From Pascua guehoae (lineage: Eukaryota > Basidiomycota > Tremellomycetes > Trichosporonales > Trichosporonaceae): a DNA stretch of 64,000 bases. Under the pieces are notes generated by a model, which had not been told where the DNA came from, did no database searches, and saw only the letters and a program-made list of their open reading frames with translations. The stretch is from assembly GCA_001600415.1 (NCBI GenBank), contig BCJX01000001.1:3843548-3907547 (forward strand), given 5' to 3'. Positions 1 through 10,988 of the stretch are shown here, in pieces. Each line of letters begins with the position of its first letter. The stretch's first letter is position 1. The position numbers and the translations under genes were made by a program.

Positions 1-1480
1 ATCGTGTTGGGGTCACATGTCGGGTCCAGGTCCAGAGGTCCGGTGAGACGTGAGGCGTGGTGAGGTGCTGGTGACGTTTGACTGGGTCGTTGCGGGTGCC
101 TTTGTGGCCCGGGTTGTTGCTTGTTGCTTGTTCTAGACGCATGTACCCTGTCGAGGTCGTGGGGGATCTCTTGCGTGCGTGCTGGATCCATCTGACCCCT
201 GGTGTCTGGACTGGCATGCGTGAGCCGTGTACGTTGTACGCGCCATCTATTAACAAGCAAGTCCGGCAACTTGCAGCAACAACTGCCACATGCCACCCTG
301 CTCTGATCTGTTTCTCCCCGCCACGATCCCGGTTGCAGACTCGTCCTCTTCCTCGGCCATGGCCACGGCGCGCTGATGCTCGCTGCCCACTGCGCTGGTG
401 GCTGCTACAGTACAAGAACAGGGTCTCGTCCCTTGGACGCCAGGGATCGGGCCGACCACTGACCAGCGATGGAGTCTTGGAGGCCGATTTGCCGGCCAGC
501 CTGCCTACCTACCTCCTGTCTGCCTGCCAGCCTGCCTGCCAACCAGGCGCCCAGCAGACACGGCACGGTAGGTTCGGGAGCTTGTGTCGGCTCGCTTTGG
601 TGCCCTTTGGTGGCGTCTCGGCGCCAAACCCGCCGGCACACGCCGGGCGGATACAATTCAAACCCCGACTGTGGTATGTACAGTTGTACAGTTGGGCAAC
701 ATGCACGATGCAGGCTATTCTGCTTTTGATGGCTTGGTTGTTGGACAAACAAACCTTTACTGCAGTCTGATCTCGATCCCCAGATCGTGGAGCAACAACC
801 TGCTGCCCTGTTGCTGAATTGCAGGAATCCGATGGTGGCATAACAAATAACAAACTCGCACCTGGCAGAAGCAGAACCAAACTATCTCTCCGTTCTACTA
901 TACACCAGTCAGGTATTCTTCGGGGGGCTGCCATTCTGGTCGAGTTTCAGCATTGCACATGCCGCATGCCGCACCTTGGTCGCCCCTATCACCCCTGCGA
1001 GCGCTCCCTCTTGCCGCCATTATCACACTTGAACCCCTTCGCTTTCTCTCCCTCTTTCTCACCCATCATCTCTCCGCCCGAGTCCCGCACGCACACCACT
1101 GGACACCCAGTACAATCTGCTTGCACGCCCGTACCTCGGTCCAAGGCACGCGTCGACGCGGCACAAGCGGGACGCGGGGCAGTGGGAGGAGAGAAGGGGG
1201 GGGGACGCGTACTACGCAGCAGTCACTTATTTGCTCAGGGAAAACAAAGGGGGGCCAGAGCGCGCAGAGGCCCCTTGGGCTTGTATTTGGACACGTGGTT
1301 GACCCTGAAACGTTGTCCCTTGGAAAGGCCCGCGCTCATGCCCGCCTGGTCGCCTGCCGCCTGCCCCGTTTGGCTCGTGGGTGCCAGAGTGCCAGAGTAG
1401 AGTGGACTGTGGGGCTAAGGATAAGGCCCCCGCGGTATTGCCATTTGCGCCCATTTTTGACCCGGGGGGGACCTGCAGGT

Positions 1481-1500
1481 AAGGAAGGAAGGAAGGAAGG
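1481..1500. repeat. AAGG tetranucleotide microsatellite
   Basis: Five perfect copies of AAGG in non-coding DNA. A simple slippage-prone microsatellite with no evident function. Confidence 0.8.
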
Positions 1501-2856
1501 TACTGCAGGTGCAGGTACAGGTGGGGGTTGGTGGGTGGGTTGTATCGGCTACGCGCCTCGCTCCATGGCACTTCATGCCGCGCACGGGCATACACCTAGG
1601 ATGCCTTGGATGCCTGCAGCTGCCTGCACATGGCCTTCCCTCGCCCCATAGTCCCGCGACAGCCGCGCGCCGCCTCCCTGGCCAACATGCATGCATGGCC
1701 ACCACCCCACCGTACCCACACCATGGACACCACCCACCCACCCACCACCTGCACTCACTTTCCTTCCCTGCACGCGCGGAGACTCGAGCCCACTACATAC
1801 TGCCATTTCAATCCCTCCCCTCCCTCCCTCCCCTCCCTGCCTCGTAGCCTGTGGCCTCAACCTACAGCCCTGCCTGCCTGCCGCCTGCCGCCTAGCGCCT
1901 GTGCTCTAGTACAGTAGTCCCGCCCGCCTGGCCGCCTGGCTGGCCGCCCGCGCGCCCGCGCGCCCGCCTCGTTGTCGAATCCATCCCATCCATCCATTCC
2001 CTTGGTAATCCTTGTCGACCACAAACCACCACCACCACCACCACCACACCCACCCCATCCACTCTCTCTCCACATCCCACACCCCACTCCTTTGCAAACA
2101 CCACCGTCCTCCTCTCTTCCGCCCTCTCTCCTCCGACCAAGCGCACGGGTACTGCACGCGTACCACCCGCCGCGGCGCTTCCCCCCACTCTCTCAACCCC
2201 TCCCTTTCACGGACAGAGTTTCTTGGTGAAAACACGCACGGCACGCGGCACCGAAACACGACGTCGACAACGCACACGAGCCGCCTCCTTGCCGCTCCGA
2301 CACCGAGACACGAGACGGAAACGGGCACATACGGGCCAGAGACACGACACTACTACCACCACTACCACCACTGATTGTCCCCCGCCCCCCTTGCATCTTG
2401 CTTGCTCTCCGTCCTGTCGTTCCTTGTTCTGCGCCCCGCTGCACCACTGTTACGACCTCGTTTGTTCATCTCAGCCCCATCCCCACCCGGCCCCACCTCT
2501 CTTCCTTTTCCTCGCTGGCCGACTCCGACCCCGCTCTCGTTGCTGGATCGAGTCTAGGACCTTTATCTCTCATCTACCCTTTCCCGCCCTCCACGCCCCC
2601 CAACACCAGTCACGAGGCCAGCATCGCCCGCCGTGTCAACAAACGGTTATACGCGCATCCCCCCGCCATCTTCCTTCGCGTCCAGCAGCTGGCCTCGGAT
2701 CTGCAAACAACATCCCATCCCATCCCATCTCATCGCATCCCGCCGCTTGCACGCCTTGCCTTGCATCCGCTCTTGTTGTCGCGTGCACCCCAACGTCCCT
2801 TGTCCGGCACACATTACGCGGCGCCTATCCCCATCCGCTTGCGCGCCCCCCTTAGG

Positions 2857-3084
2857 GTACGTTGTGCCGTCGTTCCTTGTCTCCTGTCCACATCCATCAC
2901 CCCGTTCCATCCTCACACCCGACCATGCCGGCTGGGTTGAGGCGCGACCGCATGTCTGTCGCGCTTCTTAAAGCGGAGACGACGGAGTGAGCGCACCATT
3001 GTTCCCCACATCGCCATCGCATGCCCCTCCTTCGCCATCGCTTTTCCTCTTGGTGTGTTTTGTTCGTCACACTAACAGTACCAG
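2857..3084 (+). other. Possible 5' UTR intron of the RhoGAP gene
   Basis: A GTACGT donor at 2857 and a CTAAC branch-like element at 3072-3076, followed closely by a CCAG acceptor ending at 3084, would define a 228-nt intron. It would end 30 nt before the start codon of the RhoGAP gene. The donor and branch match the consensus of the coding introns in this window. There is no transcript evidence, so this remains a prediction. Confidence 0.35.
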
Positions 3085-3114
3085 GTGTGACCCGCAGACG
3101 CGGTCCATACGACC

Positions 3115-5176
3115 ATGACAGCTCAGGCGGCAACGAGCACCACCGCCGCGACCGTTCCGCCCATCCTCCACACTCCCGGCGGACCATCGGGCGGCGGGTC
3201 CATCGCGACGCGCTCACCTTACTCGGCTACCACGCCGATCAACTCGCCATCTCAGAACCCATCCCCGGGCTCACCACGTCTCCAGAGCGGAGCAGTCGAC
3301 GTCGAGGCGCTCATTCGCAGCCATGGCGGTGACCTGCGTCGGACGCTCGACACGATTGTCGCAGAGCGCAACAGTTTGGTGAGTCGATGCGTCCACTGTT
3401 ATCTTTGGGCGAGATGAAGAGGACAAAGCTCATGCGTCCTAGCAAGCACAGAACACGAGTTTGTGGAAACTGATTGAGCGACAACGTATACACTGCGCAA
3501 CCCTGACGGCCGACAAGGAGCGTCTACGCGCAGAACGCGATCGGGCAAACAAGAGCCTGGTCTCTGCGGGTCTCGAGCCCGTTCCACGTCGAGGCGTACC
3601 GCACAGCGCTAGCGCCATGACACTGAGCAATAGCACGCCGGAGCCTCTTTCTCGCCGACAAAACTCAGACCAAGATGACAAGGCGTCCACACTCTCCCAT
3701 TCGGGCACATCCAACCACACCATCACGACGACCCCGCCCACGCCCATTGGTGCCCCACCTCCCTCTACCTCTAACCCTGCTGCTCCTACATCAGCATCCA
3801 GTCTCAACTCGCCTCTTGCCTCATCCCCGCCCACCAACGCCCCTTCGCTCCCCAACTCTGCAGTCTCATCCGCATCGACCCCGCGTGAACAGCTGCCATC
3901 CACGGCCGAGGAGCCACCCTCTTCACCCACATCGTCGCTCGCCCCATCGGCGCTTCCCGCCTCGGAAAGCCCAAAAGCCAGCGGGCTCTTGCCCTCGCCG
4001 ATGCCCGAGCGCAGGCTGCGACACGAAAGCCGCATGACCTTTCCACCAGAGGTTGCATCGTTCATGGCATTGGCGGATCCCCCCTCAAAGGATCACTCCC
4101 CCAACACATCGCTTCCCGCGAGCGCGAGCCTCGGCTCCGAGCTAAACACCAACACGACGACGCCACCGTTTACATCCAGCCCAGGCGACAGTGGACGTGC
4201 ATCGCCCATCCCGGAGCAAACCGAGGAGCACGAAGAGCATCTCTTGCTCGAAAGCAACGAGCCTCGGCCTTCGCAGGACACGGTCACATCGCGTCCATCT
4301 ATATCAACCAACTCTGCCTCTGTCGCTGTAAACGACGGGGGACCACGGCCGTCGGTCGACTCGGTCGCTATGGCCTCCATTCCCTCCCAATCCTCTGCAG
4401 CTCCCGATCACACATACCTCGCTCCCGCCCTCCTTCCCCACGCCCGCCTGTCCGTCCCTTACACGACTGTTTTCCCTAATTCCAGCGGGCGCGAAGTCCT
4501 CTGCTTTATTGTCTCTGTCAATGTCCGCCCACCAAACTCCACACCGCTCTCATGGACTGTTGGCAAAACCTTTTCCGCCTTTGTCGACCTCGATGCGCGC
4601 ACTTTGGACCGTTCTGGCAAGAGTCGCAAAGAATGGAAGCGCATGGTCGCCTCTCTCCCAGATGGCAAGGCGTGGAAAGACCTGGTGCCCAGCAAGGTGG
4701 ATCAACGCAAGGCTGCCCTCGAAACCTACCTCGACCAGCTGCTCGTCGCCCCCATCAGCGACAAGTCGGACCTGTGCAACTTTTTGTCCACCGACGTTGT
4801 GCAGGCCAAGACAAACAAGACCCGTCAAGAGGGCTACCTCACCAAGAAGGGAAAGACTCTTGGCGGCTGGAAGACGCGCTACTTTATCCTCGACGGCCCG
4901 ATCATGAAGTATTACGAATCGCGTGGCGGGCCTCTCCTTGGATCGATCCAGATTGCGGGTGCCCAGATTGGCCGCCAGAACCGTGCTCCGGATGCCACGG
5001 ACGACCGCAACTTCCGCCACGCCTTCCTCATCATTGAGGCAAACGGCAAAAAGGACTCGAACCGCCATGTCCTGTGCGCGAGCAGCGATGCCGACCGCGA
5101 CAGCTGGATCGACATGCTCGTCCGCCAGGTGGAGCCTGAACAGATCCCGACTGCCCCATTGCAGCCCACGCAATCT

Positions 5177-5210
<34 letters not shown>

Positions 5211-6879
5211 TGCAACAAGCACAGACGACGACGACGAATCAGCAGCATGCGCATCCACAAGGGCACCACCCGCGCGAGGGCAGCGCACTCAGCCAGCGCG
5301 ATGTGTCTGCCGCCCGCGAGCTCGGCCACCAGCGCCGCCGCAGCGCGATCCGCAAGGCCAGCAAGGACGTCGTCATCACTGCCGCGCAGCCACTGTCGTC
5401 ATTACCGGATGCAAACGCAAAGTTCATGTCTGGCGCGCCACTCCCGAGCGTCATCAACCACATGGAGAAGCAGCGCCAGCACCACAACGGTGGCCAGTCG
5501 CAGACTGGCGGCCCAGGTCACCCTCTTGGTCTCGTGTCATCGGTCGCTTCGACCACCGACCTGCTCAACCCCAACGAGCCCACACCAAAGGTGACAAAGC
5601 GACAGAGTGCCATGCCCGGCCGCCAGTCGTTTTCACCCGCGTACCTGACAAAGCTGTCCAGCGATGGAATATCCAGCGTGCCTGGATACAACATGGATCG
5701 TGAGCGCGACCGCAAGGCAAAGTCGGGGCGCTTCTGGGGCTTTGGAAGCAAGAGCCAGGACAAGGGTCCTGCCCGGCCAGTGTTTGGCGTGCCGCTCGCC
5801 GACTCGATTGCCGTGGCCTCCGTCGCTGGTCTCCCTGCTATTGTTTTCCGCTGCATCGAGTACCTCGAGTCCAAGCGCGCCGACCAGGAGGAAGGCATCT
5901 ACCGTCTGTCGGGATCCAGCGCTGTCATCAAGGGCCTCAAGGAGAGATTCAACCACGAGGGCGACGTCAACCTCTTGGCACTCGATGAGCGCTGGGACCC
6001 ACACGCTATTGCCGGTCTGCTCAAGACGTACCTGCGCGAGCTGCCAACAAGTCTACTCACGCGCGAGCTGCAAATGCGCTTCCTCTCAGTGATTGGTGAG
6101 TCTGTTTGTCCACTCTTCCTCGAATGGATCCCATCAGTCACTCGACTTGCATCCCTCCTCCGCTCTTACCATCCTCTCGCTATCTGCTGCGCATCCCGCC
6201 CCCATCGGCCACTCTCTCTCCACCCCCCTTGCCCCCGTGCCGCCGCTAACATTCAGACCTCATCGACTCATCCGCGCGCGTAGCCGAGTTGCAGCACTTG
6301 GTGTCCGAGCTCCCCCCGGCCAACTATGCGCTCCTCCGCGCGTTCACTTCACACCTCATCCTAATTGTGCGCAACAGCTCGGTCAACAAGATGACGCTGC
6401 GCAACATTGGTATTGTCTTTTCGCCAACTCTCGGCATCCCTGCTGGCATCTTTTACGAGCTGGTCTCGCGCTTTGGGGCCATCTTCGACGACGAGGGCGT
6501 AGACGAGCTGCCCCTCGACGACCCAGCCGCCGGGGCCAGTGCACCTTTGGGCATCTCGCCCGACAACAATGCCGCCGACGCCCCCGCAAGCAAACGCAAC
6601 AGCATGCTGTACCACGCCGGCGGCGCCGATGCCATGCTCGGCCTCGCCGGCCGCGCGCTCGACCCTGCCGCCGAAGACGACAATTCGGAGATGAGCATTG
6701 ACGACGCAGAGTCTGAGCCGATGAGCGCCCAGAGCTCGGATAATGTCTCGCTCGCTACTGGCCCGGGGCCGTCGCCGAGCGACTCGTCGCAGCGCGCCGC
6801 CGCCTCTGGGCGCATGCGCGACCCGTCACGTAGCGAGGGCGATGTCGAGGCCCTGGCACCACATAATGGCCAGTTGTAA
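3115..6879 (+). CDS. BEM3: Bem3-like Rho GTPase-activating protein (PX, PH, RhoGAP)
   Basis: Three exons (3115-3378, 3443-6095, 6257-6879) give 1179 residues with all phases matching. After a Ser/Pro/Thr-rich N-terminal half comes a PX domain (about residues 439-540), a PH domain (about 550-650, starting at EGYLTKKG and ending at the SWIDMLV helix), a poly-Gln run (about 667) and a RhoGAP domain (about 867-1058). The RhoGAP domain carries the arginine-finger motif EEGIYRLSGS, with Arg near residue 909, the LLKTYLRELP block and the NKMTLRNIGIVFSPTL block. PX-PH-RhoGAP order is the signature of the fungal Bem3 family, which stimulates GTP hydrolysis by Cdc42 and related Rho proteins at polarised membrane sites. 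The PX and PH domains target phosphoinositides. The last exon ends in an acidic disordered tail. The start ATG precedes a short Ser/Thr-rich exon, and the stop is TAA. The family assignment is firm; orthology to one yeast gene is likely but inferred. Confidence 0.93.
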
Positions 6880-7190
6880 TTTCTAGACTGACGAGGACGA
6901 TGACAGACATGTTATGCACTACCTAGCAGCACTGACGTGGAGGCCTGCTGCGAGTCGCGGCCTCGACGCGCCTGGACAGTCATGAGTCGACGGATGGTTG
7001 ACGTCGAAGGATGGTCGACATCAAACACGGCTCAAACTCGGGAGACTTCTGATGACAGCGCGCAGGGAGCAGCAGACTTACTCACGCCCTTTGGTAGCAC
7101 CCACACAGCCCTAGGCTCCCCCCGACGCCCACTACACCCTCGTTATACAACCCAGACCGCGCACGGGCCCCTCTTCGCGCCGCCGCAGGC
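6880..7190. other. Intergenic: RhoGAP 3' region to tRNA
   Basis: A short 3' flank between the RhoGAP stop codon and the terminator of the tRNA gene on the other strand. No feature recognised. Confidence 0.6.
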
Positions 7191-7191
7191 C

Positions 7192-7196
7192 AAAAA
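7192..7196 (-). terminator. RNA polymerase III terminator of tRNA-Glu
   Basis: Read on the minus strand, a run of five T begins two bases after the tRNA 3' end. This is the usual minimal Pol III termination signal. Confidence 0.75.
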
Positions 7197-7198
7197 GC

Positions 7199-7325
7199 TT
7201 CTCCGCCAGGGAGTCGAACCCTGCTCTATCGCGAACTCCGGCGTCGTCGAGCTGCTCAGGTGCTGCTCGCCATTGCTGGGCTCTCAGTTGAGAGGCGATT
7301 ATACTAACCGATATACTAGCGAAGA
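7199..7325 (-). tRNA. tRNA-Glu(CUC), intron-containing
   Basis: The minus strand folds as a complete tRNA. The acceptor stem TCTTCGC pairs with GCGGAGA (one G-U) and is followed by discriminator A. The D arm, GTAT paired with GTAT, uses two G-U pairs and contains a box A match, TAGTATATCGG. The anticodon stem ATCGC/GCGAT holds the loop C-U-CUC-A-C. The T arm CAGGG/CCCTG has the loop TTCGACT and a box B match, GGTTCGACTCC. Anticodon CUC reads glutamate. A 55-nt intron (7234-7288) lies at the canonical position one base 3' of the anticodon (37/38), so splicing would need the tRNA endonuclease. No CCA is encoded, as expected in a eukaryote. Confidence 0.92.
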
Positions 7326-8639
7326 GGTGCTGATTGATGGCCTGCCGTAGTGTCTGGGGTGAGGAGGAGGTCATCGGGACGCGTTTAGGACGCGCTGAGA
7401 CACATTGACGATGTTGGGTGAGCAAGGCGGCCTGTTCGGCGATCGCTGGCAGGGCGCCTGGGCCTTTTCGGTGGTGAGCACTCTGCTCTGGGGTTCCTCT
7501 GCAGCGCTCAAACATATTGCACAGGCATCAGCCGTCCGGCCGCTGCAGACGCGATGGAACGATCAAGGAGCCTTTCTTTCTCGGTACGAACGCTGCAAAA
7601 CAAACTGTAAATACGACAGCCGTCACGAGTCACACGGCAACAGTCCTGTCCTGTCCTGTCACAGTGTCACAAGAGGAGGCCCCAGTCGTGTTGTTTTGGC
7701 CGTTATCCCAATCCTGGCTGTGGCCTGCAGCCACACGCAGCAACAATCGTTGCGCGCACGGACCAGAGCACCAAGGGCAACGCGATACAAGGCAGTACAG
7801 TGCTGTGGCGGCTTTGCTCGGCTTGCTCGGCTTGCTCGGCTTGCTCGGCTTGCTCCGCTCGCTCGATTGGCCTGGAACCAGTGCAAGGGCAAGGCTTTGC
7901 CATTCCTTCGATAATGGGACGGTGCAAAGGTCTGGGCTGATATTGCAGGGAGCGTGGCAGGTATTATTGTAGCACTGACAGGAGTGCCAAGACTGTGCCA
8001 AGACGCACACCACACTGGTTGGTGAGGGGGGCAGCGCAGGGTGACACTGTCCCGCTCTGCCGAGGCGCGAGGACGTCATGCCAGCACAGGCCAAGAGCTG
8101 TATACCTCGGCATCCCTGCGTCCCATCACGAGCCTTTTCCTCACATACTATACAGTACTGCACACTGCACTTTGCATATCAGGGTAGGTGATGGTGAAAG
8201 ACCATTGTACATGGCCGGCCATGCTTGTGGTGCCGAGTAGATGAATCATGAATGGGCGACAGCTGTGGCCATGTGGCCGGTTGAGCCTGTGAGCCTGTGA
8301 CTGTCCTCGTTGCAAGTTTGGATTATAGACTTGCCATCTGCGCAGGCGGTGCTGCGAGCGAGACATGACCGAGCTGTGCATGGGCCTCGCATTGACCACA
8401 AGCCACGAGCTGGGTGTGGTCTGGGCCCAAAAGGTACCGCCCCGGTGCGCTCTCGAGCTCCACTGTTCTGTACCTACACATATCATCCAGCAAACGGTTC
8501 TTTCTTATCTTCCCTTCACCAACAACACCCCCCGCCAGTCAAACACACACACACCCAACTCGGCTATCGACTGCACGCACTCTTCTTATCGTTTTACAGC
8601 GCTACAGCCCGGCCCCACACCTGTCCCGCTTTGGTTACA
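7326..8639. other. Intergenic region
   Basis: No supported gene. It contains a short tandem repeat (7811-7856). Toward its right end, a C/A-rich stretch with CA repeats (about 8545-8570) probably forms the leader of the membrane-protein gene starting at 8640. Confidence 0.55.
7811..7856. repeat. 9-bp tandem repeat, about five copies
   Basis: Units of GCTTGCTCG repeat head to tail, the first with an extra T and the last ending in C. The array is in non-coding DNA. Open frames across it are only Ala-Arg-Leu or Ser-Lys-Pro artefacts of the repeat. Confidence 0.85.
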
Positions 8640-10356
8640 ATGTGGTTGGGAAAGATGTGGAAAACAACGACCACGTGGGCCACCACGTGGGTGGATATCG
8701 CCCCCGTCCGGCGAGTGAGTGGTAAAGAGGCTCGCGTTCAAGTGAACAGGACCTGATGCTGAAACGTTGCAGGCTCCGTTTCCCCCCGCGTATCACCTTG
8801 GGACCATGGTCTTTCTGCTCCTTGCCATTCTTGGACTCATCTTCTGGGCATGTACGTTGGCATCATACGTACCTGCCATTGTCATTACTCGGCATCGAGT
8901 GATGAACTAACTCAAAACTTAGGCGTGACCTCGATTTGGGAGACTGTGTCCATCTTCAGCAGCACATTCGACGTCACCGATGACTACTGGTTCCAAGGCC
9001 GCTTTTGGCCTGATAATACCAACCATTGCGCGCCCGTTAGGTTAGTTCTGGTGTTCTGCTTGCATACACTGGCTTCAAAGTGCTGACCACAACACATGCA
9101 GGATCAGCGCTGGGGACACTTACTGGACGACCAACGGCATGTTTAAATGGGAGGTCGTGAAATCCTACGTTCCGGCTCGGGTTCGCCCCGATGAGCGTAG
9201 ACTAAAATATGTCCCACAAGATGTTGGCTATTCAGGACAGACCCTCAACGATTGTTTTGTGACGGATGTACGGTTGGCTTTCGACTTGACTTCCCCCAGG
9301 ACGATATCGACGGTAGGCAACGATCTGATAGACCTCGGCTTACACTTACCAGCTCCGGGCAATGTGTACAATCAAACTAGGCTCGAATTATGTCGCGATC
9401 AATCTCAAGACGACCAATGAAATGACTACCGAGCTCTTGCCAGACGGCCTATTTGACAGTAACCCGGCATTAGATTATATTTGGAGCACCCTCGCAGTGC
9501 ATGGTTTGCTCTTCCTGCAAACCTCACATGAGGTGTTGAAGCACCACACCCCCTTACTTCGAAAAGTGGAAATCTTCTCTGTACCGACCCACAATCTCTC
9601 TTACACCTTCACTACGTGGGTTGGCATGCGGAATACCGAGAGCCCTTGTCTGATGCGTGAATTAATTTATCAGCCCGGTGAACGTCGGTTCAGGGGACGA
9701 CGTTGATTTCAGGGTCGTGACTGCATACAGCTTCTATGCCAATGGTTGGTCTCACCTTTGTTCGACAGACCGTGAGCTCACAGTGCAGGCACAGCCAAGA
9801 CAGAACTCCCATCCATGACGCCTCTTGGAGCGAGTGACAACCCGATAGCATGGGACGGTGGCCTCATGTACATGCTCTACTCAGCAGCCATGTGGGACTT
9901 TGGCAATGCTTGGGGTCTTAACGGTATCACCAACCAAACTGCGAGGAGGATCAAAAGCGGCATCTCATGGGAGGATCAAATACCACCACCAGAGACATTC
10001 CTTTCGGGTGATGCGACTTTGGACCTAACCTATCTGTGCAACATCCGCCAGCTCAAATCACCCGGCGCTCTAGTCTTGGCGGTCTGGGTGGCAGTTGCCT
10101 CCACCGTGGTAAGTCTCGCGCCCACATCATAATACATGGTAATAGCACCAGGTGCTGACAGTGTGAAAAAAAGGCTGGAATCTACCAAGTCTACACGTGG
10201 TTTTCTTTCAAGATTGGCGAGGCCCGATATCCCGACTACTATCGACTCCCGGACCACCCCGTGCCGCAAACCCCGGGCAGCGGCCAAGACGCACACTTGC
10301 TGGGTCCCATGTCCAGCACCCGGTACGACCCGGTCAACACAAGGGCCATACCCTGA
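8640..10356 (+). CDS. Two-pass membrane protein with large ectodomain, unknown function
   Basis: Eight exons join in phase: 8640-8714, 8773-8851, 8923-9040, 9102-9312, 9353-9615, 9674-9744, 9789-10108 and 10174-10356. The product is 439 residues. A hydrophobic helix (about residues 37-57, MVFLLLAILGLIFWAC...) follows a short basic Trp/Thr-rich N terminus. A second helix (about 365-388, GALVLAVWVAVASTVAGIYQ...) precedes a Pro-rich tail of about 50 residues. The roughly 300-residue segment between them carries several Asn-X-Ser/Thr sites and cysteines, so an extracytoplasmic domain is likely. I do not recognise the family. Similar two-helix, multi-exon membrane proteins of unknown function are common in basidiomycetes. 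The intron at 9313-9352 is only 40 nt, the least certain junction. Composition is less GC-biased than the neighbouring housekeeping genes. Confidence 0.75.
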
Positions 10357-10988
10357 GTCGCTGGTGCTCATGCGGGCGCTGGCTGCGTGCAGCGCAAAGG
10401 TAACATCCAGCCTACGCAATGGCAGCGGCAGCCAGAGCTAACGCTAGCTTCACAGCCCCGGTGCCGTTCGTGGCGGTGGCGACGTCGGTATCGTGCTCGT
10501 CCTCGCTCCCAAGGGCCGTTACCGCCGTGCCCATTCAGGCGTACGCGGTCGCGTGGTACGACGTCGAGCGCATATATCTTGTATATTCCGGGACGAGAAA
10601 TTCGCACGAGATTGGATGATCATTCTGGCGGTTGTTCACTGTTCATCTTGTTTCGCCACCTCACTCCCACGGCACACGCATTTTCTTGCTCGGATTCCAT
10701 TCTCTCATTTTGCCTTGCTTCCTTGCTCCTCTCCCTTCCTTCCTTTCTTTTTTTCTTCCTTCCTTTTCTCTTCCTTCCCTTTTTTATTATTCCCCTTTTC
10801 TTCCTTCCTTTTTTTTATTCCCGTTTTCCTTCCTGTTTTCCTTCCTTTTCTCTCCTTCCCTCATCCCCCCTCTCTTCATGTCTCTCTCTTCCTTCCTCTC
10901 TCTCTCTTACTCCTTCCACTTCACTTTGCTTCATCTTCCATTCTCTCCATTCTCACATTTCTTCACGCACTCCTCCGCCCCTACCGCC
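10357..10988. other. Intergenic region with long polypyrimidine tract
   Basis: No gene. After the membrane-protein stop codon, the plus strand becomes almost pure C/T from about 10700 to 10970. Reading frames across it consist of Phe, Ser, Leu and Pro only and are rejected. Confidence 0.65.
10700..10970 (+). repeat. Polypyrimidine (CTT/CCTT-rich) tract
   Basis: About 270 nt in which the plus strand is nearly all C and T, with irregular TTCC, TTTTC and CTCT units. It lies between two plus-strand transcription units. Confidence 0.85.

Larger units (their letters stand above)
1..3114. other. Gene-free left flank and leader of the RhoGAP gene
   Basis: I find no reading frame here with convincing protein-like composition or splice structure. 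The stretch holds low-complexity blocks: CTGCC repeats near 500-540, an AAGG tetranucleotide run at 1481-1500, GCCCGC repeats near 1920-1970 and a CAC trinucleotide run near 2025-2050. From about 2000 to 3100 the plus strand is strongly C/T-rich, as expected for the promoter and 5' untranslated leader of the plus-strand gene that follows. Confidence 0.6.

Noticed and set aside
78..770. 230-codon open frame at the left end
   Set aside because: Built partly from CTGCC-type repeats, no recognisable motif, no splice context or promoter signals.
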